A DNA stretch of 20,209 bases. Source: Chloroflexota bacterium. Its GTDB lineage: Bacteria; Chloroflexota; Dormibacteria; Dormibacterales; Dormibacteraceae. A program made the translations under genes and the position numbers. The stretch lies in NCBI GenBank assembly GCA_005880175.1, contig VBJR01000238.1:24758-44966 (forward strand), read 5' to 3'. The first letter of the stretch is position 1, and each line of letters begins with the position of its first letter. Below, piece after piece: positions 6,544-14,451 of this stretch. The notes beneath the pieces are model-generated. The model was given only the letters and a program-made list of their open reading frames with translations, did not search any database and was not told where the DNA came from.

Positions 6544-7395
6544 CTACAGCGGGGCGCCGAGGTGGTGGTTGTCGATCAGGCGCGTCGCGCCGATTCGGAC
6601 CGCCAGCACCGCCAGCGAGCCCGGCGGCTGGAACGTGGAGTCGTCCACCACCTCCGCGTAGTCCACCCGGGCCAGCGGCTCCGCCGCCAGCACCTGGTGC
6701 AGCTCGGCTCGGAGCGCCGCCGCGTCGCGCTCGCCCGCCCCGTACGCCGCGTTGGCCGCCCGCAGCGCCCGCACCAGGCACAGCGCCGCCCGCCGCTCGT
6801 CCTGGCCCAGGAACGTGTTGCGCGAGCTCAGCGCCAGGCCGTCCGGCTCGCGGACCGTCGGACAGACGACCACCTCCACGCCGGTGTCCAGGTCGCGGGC
6901 CAGGCGCGTGACCACCGCCGCCTGCTGCGCGTCCTTCTGGCCGAAGTACGCCCGGTCGGGCCGCGCCGCCTCGAACAGCTTGAGCACCACCGTCGCCACG
7001 CCCTCGAAGTGCCCGGGCCGGCACGCGCCCTCCAGCACCGCGTCCAGCTCCGCCACCCGCACTCGCGTCGTGGCGCCGCTGGGGTACATCGTCTCGACCG
7101 CGGGCAGGTACACCGCGTCCACCCGCTCGGCGCGCAGGACCTCCAGGTCGGCGCCGAGGCGCCGCGGGTAGCGCTCGAAGTCCTCGCCCGGCCGGAACTG
7201 CAGCGGGTTCACGAAGATGCTGACCGCCGTCCGCTCGCACTCCTGCCGGGCGCGCCGCACCAGGCTCACGTGGCCGGCGTGGAGCGCGCCCATCGTCGGC
7301 ACCAGCCCGACCCGCAGCCCCTCTCGCCGCGAAGCCTCCGACCAGGTCCGCAGGTCGCCCGGCGTCGTGACCCGGAGCGGGGGGTCAGCCGCCAT
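6544..7395 (-). CDS. panC: Pantothenate synthetase (pantoate--beta-alanine ligase)
   Basis: Protein of 283 aa, the usual PanC length. It joins pantoate and beta-alanine using ATP through a pantoyl-adenylate intermediate, the last step of pantothenate synthesis, in the cytoplasm. The nucleotidyltransferase HIGH motif is present as PTMGALHAGH (about residues 34-43). FVNPLQF, YFGQKDAQQ and the KMSKS-equivalent LSSRN are all intact. The ATG at 7395 lies inside the end of panB (11-nt overlap), so the two genes are translationally coupled in the order panB-panC. Its stop codon directly abuts the stop of the convergent gene ending at 6543, with no base between and no terminator visible. Confidence 0.97.
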   Translation of the reverse strand: MAADPPLRVTTPGDLRTWSEASRREGLRVGLVPTMGALHAGHVSLVRRARQECERTAVSIFVNPLQFRPGEDFERYPRRLGADLEVLRAERVDAVYLPAVETMYPSGATTRVRVAELDAVLEGACRPGHFEGVATVVLKLFEAARPDRAYFGQKDAQQAAVVTRLARDLDTGVEVVVCPTVREPDGLALSSRNTFLGQDERRAALCLVRALRAANAAYGAGERDAAALRAELHQVLAAEPLARVDYAEVVDDSTFQPPGSLAVLAVRIGATRLIDNHHLGAPL

Positions 7396-8215
7396 AGCGA
7401 GCGTTCTCGCGCGAGGAGTCGCCCGCGTACGTGTGCTCCGCCGCCGGGAACTCGGCGTCGGCGACCTCGCGGGCGAACGCCCGCATCGCCTCGATCGCCT
7501 GGTCGCCCAGGTTGGCGTAGCGCTTGACGAACCGGGGCACGCGGCCGGTCGTCAGGCCCAGCATGTCGTGCACGACCAGCACCTGGCCGTCGCAGTGGGG
7601 CCCGGCGCCGATGCCGATGGTCGGGACGCGCAGCGCCGCGGTGACGGTCTGCGCCACCTCGCCCGGCACCGCCTCCAGGACGAGGCTGAACGCCCCCGCC
7701 TGCTCCAGCTCGCGGGCGTCGCTCAGGATGCGCTCGGCCGCCTCCGGGGTCCGGCCCCGGACCCGGAACCCGCCGATCGCGTGCACCGACTGGGGAGTCA
7801 GGCCCAGGTGCGCCATCACCGGCACGCCGGCCGCCGTCAGCCGGTGCACGGTCTCCACGACCGGCCCCGCGCCCTCCAGCTTGACCGCGTGCATGCCGCC
7901 CTCGCGCATCAGCCGGCCCGACGACACCATCGCCATCTCGACCGACGGCTGGTACGACATGAACGGCAGGTCGCCGACCAGCAGCGCCCTGGACGAACCC
8001 CTGGCGACCGCGGCGGCGTGGTGCACGATGTCGTCGAGCGTCACCGGCAGCGTTGTCTGGTAACCCAGCACCACGTTGCCCATGCTGTCGCCGACCAGCA
8101 GCAGCGGGATCTCGGCCTCTTCCGCGAGCCGGGCGGTCGTGTAGTCGTACGCCGTCAGCATCGCGAATCGGCGGCCCTCGGCCTTGAAGCGGAGGACGTC
8201 AGGTACGGTGGTCAC
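7385..8215 (-). CDS. panB: 3-methyl-2-oxobutanoate hydroxymethyltransferase (ketopantoate hydroxymethyltransferase)
   Basis: Protein of 276 aa. It transfers a hydroxymethyl group from methylenetetrahydrofolate to alpha-ketoisovalerate, the first committed step to pantothenate. Family motifs in order are MLTAYDYTTARL, VGDSMGNVVLGYQTTLPVT (substrate/metal-site region), AVKLEGA, HLGLTPQSVHAIGGFRVRGR, EAVP and IGIGAGPHCDGQVLV. I choose GTG 8215 because it gives the standard short N terminus before DVLRFK. The open frame runs upstream to 8494, but that stretch is a shadow of the divergent gene. A TATCCT box ends ten bases before the GTG, so the leader is very short. The next enzyme, panC, overlaps its 3' end. 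panD and a ketopantoate reductase are not in the window. Confidence 0.97.
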   Translation of the reverse strand: MTTVPDVLRFKAEGRRFAMLTAYDYTTARLAEEAEIPLLLVGDSMGNVVLGYQTTLPVTLDDIVHHAAAVARGSSRALLVGDLPFMSYQPSVEMAMVSSGRLMREGGMHAVKLEGAGPVVETVHRLTAAGVPVMAHLGLTPQSVHAIGGFRVRGRTPEAAERILSDARELEQAGAFSLVLEAVPGEVAQTVTAALRVPTIGIGAGPHCDGQVLVVHDMLGLTTGRVPRFVKRYANLGDQAIEAMRAFAREVADAEFPAAEHTYAGDSSRENARYGG

Positions 8216-8225
8216 GTCCTGGGCA

Positions 8226-8231
8226 AGGATA
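8226..8231 (-). promoter_or_regulatory. -10-like box (TATCCT) for panBC
   Basis: TATCCT on the minus strand, ten bases before the panB GTG at 8215. It lies in the 103-bp divergent intergenic region shared with the ParA-like gene. The implied leader is only about 2-5 nt. Confidence 0.4.
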
Positions 8232-8302
8232 GGCGGACCCGGGAACCGACGTGGCCCGGGGACCGGGCGCCGGCCGCCGATCGGCCCTCCCGCCCGGGCC
8301 TG

Positions 8303-8318
8303 GTACGCTTCGGTCCCG
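8303..8318 (+). promoter_or_regulatory. Start-proximal promoter element GTACGCT-TCGGTCCC
   Basis: GTACGCT followed by TCGGTCCC lies immediately upstream of GTG 8319. An almost identical element (GTACGCT, CCGGGCCC) precedes ATG 10379 on the opposite strand. TACGCT probably acts as the -10 box of a (near-)leaderless transcript. The match of the downstream bases suggests a shared control element. Confidence 0.45.
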
Positions 8319-9821
8319 GTGCGAGGCGAGTACCACGGCCGCGCGTTCATCCCGCTGCTCGACGAGCCGGAGGCGAGCCAGAGCCTCGAGCTCCTGCGCT
8401 CCCGCCTGTCGTCGGCCCGGGTGCCGGCGTCCTGCGTCAAGCCGCCGCTCGGGGGCCTGGCGTTCATCACCACCCAGGGCGAGGTGTCGGACATGCTCGA
8501 CTCCTGGTGGGGCTACACGGTGCCGGCGGACCAGCTCCCGGTCCTGATCCTGCTCCACGAGCCCGGCCTGGAGCGGTGGGTCGGCGGCATGGACGCGGAG
8601 GCGGTCGTCGGCGTGGGGCAGCAGGAGGAGCTGGCGCTCTACAACGGCATGCCCAACGTGCGCGCGGTCCTCGGCCGCGACGTGCGGGCGCTGACCGAGC
8701 TGGTGATGCGGACGTACGGCGACTGCTTCGACGCGCCCGCCACCGGGTGGGTCGAGCCGCCGCCGGCGCTGGGGCCGAACGAGACGCCCTACCACCCGCG
8801 CGTCGCGCCCCGCCAGGCGCCGCGGCCGATCCCCGGGCCCCAGGTGCAGCAGCCGGGGCCGCCGAACCAGCCCGGACCGCCGACCCAGCAGCCCGGGCCG
8901 CCGCCGAGGCAGGGGCCCAGCGCCCCCCGCTCGCCCGCGGTCGCGCTGCGCGGCCTGGTCGAGCGGGCGACGAGCATGCTGGGCCAGTCGCCCCGGTGGC
9001 TGCCCGAGGAGCTGACGCGCCTGACCCTCGCGCACACGAGCGGCCGCATCGTCGGCGTCAGCTCGCGGGCCGGCGGCGTCGGCAAGACGGCGGTGGCCGC
9101 GGCGCTCGGCATCATCTACGGCGAGGCGGTGCAGGAGAGCGGCTGGTGCGCCGCCGTGGTGGACCAGAACATCGGCAACCCGGACCAGTGGGGCCGCCTG
9201 ACGCTGAGCGCCCAGGTCCCCACCGTGTTCGAGATCATGGCTGACATCGAGGCCGGCCGCGAGTGGACGGTGCCGGCCTGGAACCGGACGCCCGCCCTGG
9301 CGATCTACCCCGAGCGGCGGGACGTGGCGGACGCGTACGCGCCGGGCCAGATCGAGCGCTTCGCCGTCCAGCTCCGGCAGCTGCACGCGGTCTCCGTGGT
9401 CGACCTGCCCAACCGCATCCCGGCGTTCACGTCCGCCGAGGCGGCCGTCTGCGCCGGCTGGGTGGGCGTCTCCGACCTGCTCCTGATCCCGACGACGGAC
9501 GATCCGACCCGCCTCCAGGGCGTGCTGGACTACCTGGACGCGCCGATGGTGCGCGGCGACCCCGGCGTGACGAGCCGGCGGATGCGCGTGGTCGTGCCGT
9601 ACGTGCGCTCGCCGCTGCGGGCCGTCCGCGACGACCCCGGGGTGCGGGCGATGCTGGACGAGATCCGGGCGCGGGTCGTGGCGGTGGTCGAGGTCCCGCG
9701 CAACGAGCGGGCGACGCTGGCGATCGTGCGCGGCCAGCCCATCACGGAGATCGACGCCGGCCTGCGCAGCGCGTACGTCGAGCTGGCGCTGACGGTCGCC
9801 CGCGCGCTGCGCGAGGGGTAG
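8319..9821 (+). CDS. ParA/MinD-like ATPase with N-terminal domain and Pro/Gln-rich linker
   Basis: Protein of 500 aa. Residues 1-150 form a soluble domain I cannot name, with segments such as GGLAFITTQGEVSDMLDSWW and VLILLHEPGLERWVGGMD. Residues about 163-207 are a disordered linker rich in Pro, Gln and Gly. Residues about 240-500 are a ParA/MinD/CpaE-type P-loop ATPase: VSSRAGGVGKT (247-257), VVDQNIGNPDQWG as the switch region, and VVDLPNRIP near the Walker B position. The Walker lysine is kept (K256) but the deviant signature lysine of KGGxGKT is replaced by Ala (A251). The layout recalls the MinD-like ATPases with Pro-rich N termini found near type VII secretion genes, or CpaE/TadZ pilus-localisation proteins. 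Given the Tad operon nearby, a role in positioning a membrane machine is plausible but inferred. The GTG start follows a TACGCT box. Confidence 0.75.
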   Translation: MRGEYHGRAFIPLLDEPEASQSLELLRSRLSSARVPASCVKPPLGGLAFITTQGEVSDMLDSWWGYTVPADQLPVLILLHEPGLERWVGGMDAEAVVGVGQQEELALYNGMPNVRAVLGRDVRALTELVMRTYGDCFDAPATGWVEPPPALGPNETPYHPRVAPRQAPRPIPGPQVQQPGPPNQPGPPTQQPGPPPRQGPSAPRSPAVALRGLVERATSMLGQSPRWLPEELTRLTLAHTSGRIVGVSSRAGGVGKTAVAAALGIIYGEAVQESGWCAAVVDQNIGNPDQWGRLTLSAQVPTVFEIMADIEAGREWTVPAWNRTPALAIYPERRDVADAYAPGQIERFAVQLRQLHAVSVVDLPNRIPAFTSAEAAVCAGWVGVSDLLLIPTTDDPTRLQGVLDYLDAPMVRGDPGVTSRRMRVVVPYVRSPLRAVRDDPGVRAMLDEIRARVVAVVEVPRNERATLAIVRGQPITEIDAGLRSAYVELALTVARALREG

Positions 9822-9839
9822 CCGCAGAGTCGACCGGTC

Positions 9840-10379
9840 TCAGCGCCCCACCGCGAACGGGACCGGGGCGTCGTGGTCGCCCGTCAGGTGGATGCTCACC
9901 GTCCGGCCGTCCGAGTACGTCCGGTGCCAGCCGTCGTCCGTCCGCTGGTCCGTCGCGCTCAGCGGCGCGCCGTCCACCGTGAACCGGCACGTCTCGCCCG
10001 CCGCCGCCGTCTCGCAGCGGCCCGTCATCGACCGGCCGTCCAGCACCGCGGACGCGCCCGCCACCTGCCCCTGCGGGCGGCGGGCGATCACCAGCGCCGC
10101 CCCGCCCGAGCCCACGTACACGCCCGAGCCCTGCGACTGCAGCTGCTCGCCGTCGATCCGGTAGCCGGCCGCATCCAGCCGCACGTCGATCCGGGGCTCC
10201 GCCGTGGCCAGCAGGCCGCCCGCCAGCGCCGCCACGATCCCGACCACCGCGGCCACCATCGGCCAGCTCAGGAGCGTCCGGAGGGTCCGGCGCAGGCGCG
10301 GCCGCCGGACGGCGTTCGGGCTCAGCCCACCCAGCGGGATGCGCAGGTCCCGGGGCGCGCGCTCGGGCGGCTCGTGCAT
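9840..10379 (-). CDS. Single-pass membrane protein of unknown function
   Basis: Protein of 179 aa. A basic, Pro/Arg-rich cytoplasmic segment of about 45 residues (MHEPPERAPRDLRIPLGG at its start) precedes one membrane helix (PMVAAVVGIVAALAGGLLATA). An extracytoplasmic part of about 110 residues with beta character follows and holds a Cys pair (CETAAAGETC) that could form a disulfide. I do not recognise the family. ATG 10379 is chosen because a TACGCT box ends eight bases upstream and the box context closely matches that of the ParA-like gene, with which this gene converges (18-nt gap, no terminator seen). An open frame continues upstream to 10715 but does not read like protein. Confidence 0.65.
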   Translation of the reverse strand: MHEPPERAPRDLRIPLGGLSPNAVRRPRLRRTLRTLLSWPMVAAVVGIVAALAGGLLATAEPRIDVRLDAAGYRIDGEQLQSQGSGVYVGSGGAALVIARRPQGQVAGASAVLDGRSMTGRCETAAAGETCRFTVDGAPLSATDQRTDDGWHRTYSDGRTVSIHLTGDHDAPVPFAVGR

Positions 10380-10387
10380 GGGCCCGG

Positions 10388-10394
10388 AGCGTAC
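10388..10394 (-). promoter_or_regulatory. -10 element GTACGCT for the 179-aa membrane protein
   Basis: GTACGCT on the minus strand followed by CCGGGCCC and ATG 10379. The spacer from TACGCT to the ATG is eight bases. It agrees at 13 of 15 positions with the element at 8303. Confidence 0.5.
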
Positions 10395-10499
10395 TACGTC
10401 GGGCCGGACGCCAAGGAAGCTGCTGAACATCGGGGCCGCCCTGGCCACGGCGGCCACCCAGCACCCGCTCTCAACGTCTCCCGACCTCTGGAGGCGTGC

Positions 10500-10513
10500 A
10501 AGTATCGACACTT
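10500..10513. repeat. Near-palindrome AAGTATCGACACTT, possible operator
   Basis: The two 7-bp halves match at six positions around a central TCGA. It is an AT-rich island in the long GC-rich intergenic region, about 110 bp upstream of the -10 element at 10388. The shape fits a dimeric regulator site; no regulator can be assigned. Confidence 0.35.
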
Positions 10514-10722
10514 CAACCTTTCCGTCCTCGGGGGGTGGCAGGGACATCGCGCCGCGATGGGTGCCGGGGTGCCAGCGGCCTGCCTTCCTCATGGCAAGCC
10601 GGGACGGGTGGTGGGGGCGGACCCTGGAAGCACGGCGCCCGCGGAGCCCCGGCCCGTCAGCCGCCCCGAACCGCCTTCGTCCCGCACCGGAGACCAGGCC
10701 GGCTGCGAAGTTCAACAGCTGC

Positions 10723-11118
10723 CTATGGGGCGAGCTGGGCCCGCGCCTCCGGCACCGAGCCGCCCGACAGCGTGACGCTGCCGGCCGTCGTGCGGTGGTC
10801 CACCCCGGCCGCCAGGATCAGCGCGCCGGTGGCGACCACCACCACCGACCAGATCGCGCTCCGGCTCGCCGACTGGACCGCGCCCACCGTGCGCGTCAGG
10901 CCGGCCACCAGCGCGGCCACGGACGCCACCGCCAGCGTCGTCCAGAGGACCAGCTGAGCGGCGGCCACGCTCCCGACCATCGTGGACGGCCCCGTGCCCG
11001 TGAGGAAGTCCCGGGCGGCGCTCAGGTCCGGCGTGCCCAGCACCACGTACGCCGAGCCGACCTGCACCGCCGCCACGACCACGGCCAGGACGACCGTGAA
11101 CGCGGACCGGTTCGCCAT
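10723..11118 (-). CDS. Small three-helix membrane protein, last gene of the Tad operon
   Basis: Protein of 131 aa with three clear hydrophobic helices: FTVVLAVVVAAVQVGSAYVV, a long one around QLVLWTTLAVASVAALVAG, and AIWSVVVVATGALILAAG. A short hydrophilic tail ends ARAQLAP. The ATG at 11118 shares bases with the TGA of tadC (TGATG), so it is translationally coupled to the pilus genes. I do not recognise a family. Position and coupling suggest an accessory membrane component of the Tad machine. The length and composition look coding, with neighbour-like codon use. Confidence 0.65.
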   Translation of the reverse strand: MANRSAFTVVLAVVVAAVQVGSAYVVLGTPDLSAARDFLTGTGPSTMVGSVAAAQLVLWTTLAVASVAALVAGLTRTVGAVQSASRSAIWSVVVVATGALILAAGVDHRTTAGSVTLSGGSVPEARAQLAP

Positions 11119-12047
11119 CACTGGAACGCGTTGCCGAGGGCGACCACCACCGGGTAGAGCAGCAGGCTCAGCAGGGGCAGGACCATCAGGCCGATCGCCA
11201 GCGCCATCCGGGGCCGGGACTGCTCCGTCTTGACGGTCATGTCCGCCGCCAGCTTCTTGCCCGTGGACTCCGACAGCGCGGTGAGGACGTCCGAGGGGAC
11301 CAGGCCCTTCTCCGCGATGCGGCGCATGTTCGTGGCCAGCTCCTCGAACATCTGGAGGTCGTACGCGCGGCCGATCCGCTGGTAGATCGTGACGGTGCTC
11401 AGCAGCTGGTTCGGCCGCAGGTTGAGCGCCAGCGGGCCGTCCTCCGTGGTCGCCAGGCGGCGCCAGTTGTCGTCCGTCATCAGGTCCACCAGCGAGCGCT
11501 CCCGGTGGCAGCGCGCGATGAAGTCCAGCGCGCCGGAGACCGTGTACGCGCCGGAGTACGTCAGGATCGCCATCTCGGACAGCGACTGCGAGATCTCGCG
11601 GTTGATCGCGTCCTGGCGGCGCCGGGCCTCCCGCCGGAGCGCGAGGTAGGACAGCGGCGCGAAGAGGCCGGCCAGCACGAGGCAGAACAGCGGCGGGACC
11701 GGCAGGGTGCCCTGGCTGACGCTGGCGAAGAAGTCCAGCGCGGTGAGCGCCGCTCCCACGAGCAGCACGTACACGGCGACCTTGACCAGCCACGTGTTCA
11801 GGCCCTCGCGCCGGTTGGCGATGGCCAGCAGGCGCGGCACGCTGGTCTCCCGGAAGAAGCGGGCCATGCTGGGGACCCGGTCGGCCAGCCGCTCGTCGAG
11901 CGGCCGGTCGTCGGTCAGGTGGTGGTAGCGGCCGATGCGCGTCCACGCGACCACGGCGCGCGGGGTGAAGATGCCCATGCGCCACATGGCGACCAGCATC
12001 GCGCCGCCGGCGACGAGGAGCAGGATCGGCAGGGTGAGGTCAGGCAT
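11118..12047 (-). CDS. tadC: Tad pilus inner-membrane platform protein TadC (T2SSF family)
   Basis: Protein of 309 aa. It has an N-terminal helix (LPILLLVAGGAMLVAMW), a central pair of helices (about 89-136), a cytoplasmic helical domain and a C-terminal helix (LAIGLMVLPLLSLLLYPVVV). The cytoplasmic stretch has the GspF/TadC look, with YQRIGRAYDLQMFEELA and helical segments rich in Glu and Arg. With TadB it forms the platform that couples TadA ATP hydrolysis to pilin assembly. The start overlaps the end of tadB by 8 nt and the stop overlaps the next gene. TadB versus TadC is assigned by order: second of two T2SSF proteins after tadA. Confidence 0.85.
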   Translation of the reverse strand: MPDLTLPILLLVAGGAMLVAMWRMGIFTPRAVVAWTRIGRYHHLTDDRPLDERLADRVPSMARFFRETSVPRLLAIANRREGLNTWLVKVAVYVLLVGAALTALDFFASVSQGTLPVPPLFCLVLAGLFAPLSYLALRREARRRQDAINREISQSLSEMAILTYSGAYTVSGALDFIARCHRERSLVDLMTDDNWRRLATTEDGPLALNLRPNQLLSTVTIYQRIGRAYDLQMFEELATNMRRIAEKGLVPSDVLTALSESTGKKLAADMTVKTEQSRPRMALAIGLMVLPLLSLLLYPVVVALGNAFQ

Positions 12048-12852
12048 ACCGCCTCCGCATCTGCTCGCGGACCCCGGCCACGTCCCACCGGACCCACGGC
12101 GTCTTCGGCGTCATCATGCCGAGCACGCCCAGGATGCCCATGGTCAGCACGCCGTCGACGACCAGCATGGCCTGGCCGACGACGCTGGAGTAGGCGACCC
12201 GCAGGCTCGGCACGCGCATCACGATCACGAACGCCAGCGCCATCACCATGATCACGATCAGGCCGTTCTGCCGGCCGCCGGCCAGCGCGGCGTGGTTGCG
12301 GGCCTGGATCTCCAGGTCCTGGTCGTACTGGGGGATCAGGATCTTGGTCGCCTGCTCGATGAACGCCTCCGGCGTCTGGTCCAGCGAGAGCATCAGGTCC
12401 ACGCAGACCCGCTCCAGCATCGGCGACAGGCCGCGCCGGGCCACCTCGACCAGCGCGTCGCTGACGGACTCCGCCGTCCGCAGCGGCGCGAGCGAGTAGG
12501 CCAGGCGGGGATCCGGGTTCTGGGCCAGGTCCTTCAGCGCGTGGTTGAGCGTCTGCTGGCCCTGGGACAGGAGGTTGATCAGGTTGATCATGAAGGGGAT
12601 CAGGGCGCGGTCCATCTCGAGCTTGCGCTGCGCCGCCCGCGCCGTCAGCCACCAGGGCACGCCGAACAGGCCGACCGCGCCCAGGCCCAGGATCACGACC
12701 GGCGTGCCGATCAGGAAGCCGACGATGAGGCCCAGGCCGAACGCGCCCAGGCGGATCGTCAGCCAGACCTGCAGGCTCCAGCCCAGACCTGACGCCACGT
12801 ACCGCTCCCGGTCCACCAGGGGCTCGATCAGCTCGCTCGCCTTGCGGTCCAT
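12040..12852 (-). CDS. tadB: Tad pilus inner-membrane platform protein TadB (T2SSF family)
   Basis: Protein of 270 aa from ATG 12852. Two N-terminal helices (around GLGLIVGFLIGTPVVILG and GLFGVPWWL) lead to the cytoplasmic T2SSF domain. This has ALIPFMINLINLLSQGQ, LNHALKDLAQNPDPRLA and LSLDQTPEAFIEQATKIL, followed by C-terminal helices NGLIVIMVMALAFVIVM and MLVVDGVLTMGILGVLGMM. It partners TadC as the assembly platform. No good Shine-Dalgarno lies just before the ATG, and the frame is open upstream to 12975, but that extension is Arg/Gly/Pro-rich and unlike protein. It is separated from tadA by an unusual 168-nt gap, whereas other junctions in the operon overlap or are short. Confidence 0.85.
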   Translation of the reverse strand: MDRKASELIEPLVDRERYVASGLGWSLQVWLTIRLGAFGLGLIVGFLIGTPVVILGLGAVGLFGVPWWLTARAAQRKLEMDRALIPFMINLINLLSQGQQTLNHALKDLAQNPDPRLAYSLAPLRTAESVSDALVEVARRGLSPMLERVCVDLMLSLDQTPEAFIEQATKILIPQYDQDLEIQARNHAALAGGRQNGLIVIMVMALAFVIVMRVPSLRVAYSSVVGQAMLVVDGVLTMGILGVLGMMTPKTPWVRWDVAGVREQMRRRYA

Positions 12853-13020
12853 GCCGCGCGGCGTGAGGCCCCCCCTTCCGGAACCCCCCCGCCTGTCCGG
12901 GACGCCGGGGGCGCCTGCGGCGCATCCCTTCGGCTCCGGGCGCCGCGCCGGCACGCGACGGGAGCAGAGACTCACTCGCTCGGGCGAAGCCCATTGCTCC
13001 GTCCCCTGCCGGTTCCATTC
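12853..13020 (-). other. 168-nt structured gap between tadA and tadB
   Basis: The only long gap in an otherwise tightly packed operon. It contains the inverted repeat GCGGCGC (12917-12923) / GCGCCGC (12940-12946) with a 16-nt loop, a GGGCTTCGCCC mini-hairpin near 12985-13000, and C/G homopolymer runs near 12865-12892. There is no convincing ORF. It could be an mRNA processing, stability or attenuation element that sets the tadA:tadB ratio; function unknown. Confidence 0.45.
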
Positions 13021-14451
13021 TCATATCGGGGGCACCTCCGACAGGTAGTGGCTCAGCTTGTACGCCAGCTTCGGCGGCAGGTCGCCGAGCAGCGCGATCT
13101 CCCGGACCAGCCGGCCGTCCGGCGTGGTCCCGTACACCCAGCGCCGGTCGCCGACCCCGTCGCCCATGGCGACGATGCCGGTCAGCCGGCGCGCGCCGCG
13201 GACCTGGCGCAGGTGGACCGTGACGTCGAACGCCTGGTGCACGCGGCGCTGCGCCATGTTCTCGGCGTTGGCGCTGCCGATGAAGTCGGGCGACATCATC
13301 ACGTACTCCGTGGCGCGCCGGATCGCCTCCTCCGCGTCGTCCGCGTGGAGCGTGACCATCGACCCGTCGTGGCCGGTCGAGGCCGCCAGGCAGACGTCGG
13401 CCATCGACGCGTCGCGCGCCTCGCCGAGGAGGATGCGGTCGGGGCGCAGGCGCAGGGCCAGCTTGACGAGGTCGCGCATCGTGATGCCCTGCTCGCCCTT
13501 GAGCACCGCCTCCACGGTGTTCACGCTCTGCACGTACGGATGCCAGGGCAGGCCGTCGCCGCGGTCGTTCTCCAGGTGGAGCTCGGCGCTGTCCTCCAGC
13601 ACCGCCAGCTGCTCGTCCCACGGGATCGACCCGGCCAGCACGCGCAGGAGCGTGGTCTTGCCGGACCCGGTGCCGCCCGACAGCATGATGTTCGCCTTGC
13701 CCAGGACGCAGGCCAGCATGAACTCGGCCATCCCGCGCGGCATCGCGCCGGTGTTGACGTAGTCCTCCAGGGAGCGGACCCGGGCCGAGCCCTGGATGCG
13801 GATCGTGGCGACCACGTTGGTCGGGCCCGAGATCGCCGGCGCCTGCAGGAGCGCGAGGCGCATCAGGCCGCCGATGTTGACCTCGGCCGTCGGCCGGCCC
13901 TGGCTCAGCATCTTCTGCCCGGTGCTGCCGGGCAGCGTGATGACCTTCTCCTTGAAGAAGTTGAGCCACTCCTCGTCGCTGCTGAACGGGTTGCCGGCGG
14001 GCGAGAGCTGGGCCTTGCTGCCGGACCCCTGCACGACCCACCTGTCCCAGCGGTAGACGTAGATCTCCTCGATGCCCTCCTCCAGGTAGAGGAGGCGGGA
14101 AAGCGGGTACAGGCGGGAGGCGAGGACGGTCGTGCCCCTGGCCACCCGCTCGCGGAAGCCGGGCCCGTCCACCATGTCGTCGGCCACCGCCTTGTGCAGG
14201 CCGAACTCGACGGGGCGCTCGACCGCCTGCTCGATCAGGTCGTTGACCGTGTCGAGCAGGCTCTCCTCCTCGGTCACGGACGGCGTGACGTCGTGGAGCT
14301 GGCGGTAGCGGTCGAGGTGGTCGGCGAGGATCCGGCACGTCTCGTAGACGTCCGGCTCCACGTCCGGCCACGGCATCGTCGGCAGGTTCTGGTACCGGGC
14401 CTGCGGCGCCAGGTCGAGCACCGCCCGGTGGTTGTTCGTGGACGTCTCCAT
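13021..14451 (-). CDS. tadA: Tad pilus assembly ATPase TadA/CpaF
   Basis: Protein of 476 aa, a usual length for CpaF/TadA. This secretion ATPase of the VirB11/PulE superfamily powers Flp pilus assembly at the cytoplasmic membrane. Walker A is intact as SGGTGSGKTTLL (about 256-268), with the acidic-box region LAVLEDSAELHL, the Walker B/Asp box DRILLGEARD (about 338-347) and the His box MVTLHADDAEEAI. The N-terminal domain includes LYLEEGIEEIYVYRWDRW, the usual CpaF substrate-side region. The ATG at 14451 shares a base with the stop of the tadZ-like gene (TGATG). Longer open frame upstream is low-complexity Arg/Ala/Gly shadow sequence. Confidence 0.95.
   Translation of the reverse strand: METSTNNHRAVLDLAPQARYQNLPTMPWPDVEPDVYETCRILADHLDRYRQLHDVTPSVTEEESLLDTVNDLIEQAVERPVEFGLHKAVADDMVDGPGFRERVARGTTVLASRLYPLSRLLYLEEGIEEIYVYRWDRWVVQGSGSKAQLSPAGNPFSSDEEWLNFFKEKVITLPGSTGQKMLSQGRPTAEVNIGGLMRLALLQAPAISGPTNVVATIRIQGSARVRSLEDYVNTGAMPRGMAEFMLACVLGKANIMLSGGTGSGKTTLLRVLAGSIPWDEQLAVLEDSAELHLENDRGDGLPWHPYVQSVNTVEAVLKGEQGITMRDLVKLALRLRPDRILLGEARDASMADVCLAASTGHDGSMVTLHADDAEEAIRRATEYVMMSPDFIGSANAENMAQRRVHQAFDVTVHLRQVRGARRLTGIVAMGDGVGDRRWVYGTTPDGRLVREIALLGDLPPKLAYKLSHYLSEVPPI

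Larger units (their letters stand above)
10380..10722. other. 343-bp intergenic region between the Tad operon end and the 179-aa gene
   Basis: No convincing coding frame, tRNA or known riboswitch was found on either strand. It contains the promoter element at 10388-10394, a near-palindrome at 10500-10513, and several runs of G and C that could form stems (10520-10680), without a U tract that would mark a terminator. It is the longest gene-free stretch in the window. A small RNA is possible but unsupported. Confidence 0.6.

Noticed and set aside
10687..10695. CCGGAGACC, resembling part of a cobalamin riboswitch B12 box
   Set aside because: The other conserved cobalamin elements are not found upstream, the following match is imperfect, and no plus-strand gene lies downstream.
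12853..12975. N-terminal extension of TadB to 12975
   Set aside because: The extension is Arg/Gly/Pro-rich and contains the hairpin-forming gap; family-like sequence begins at 12852.
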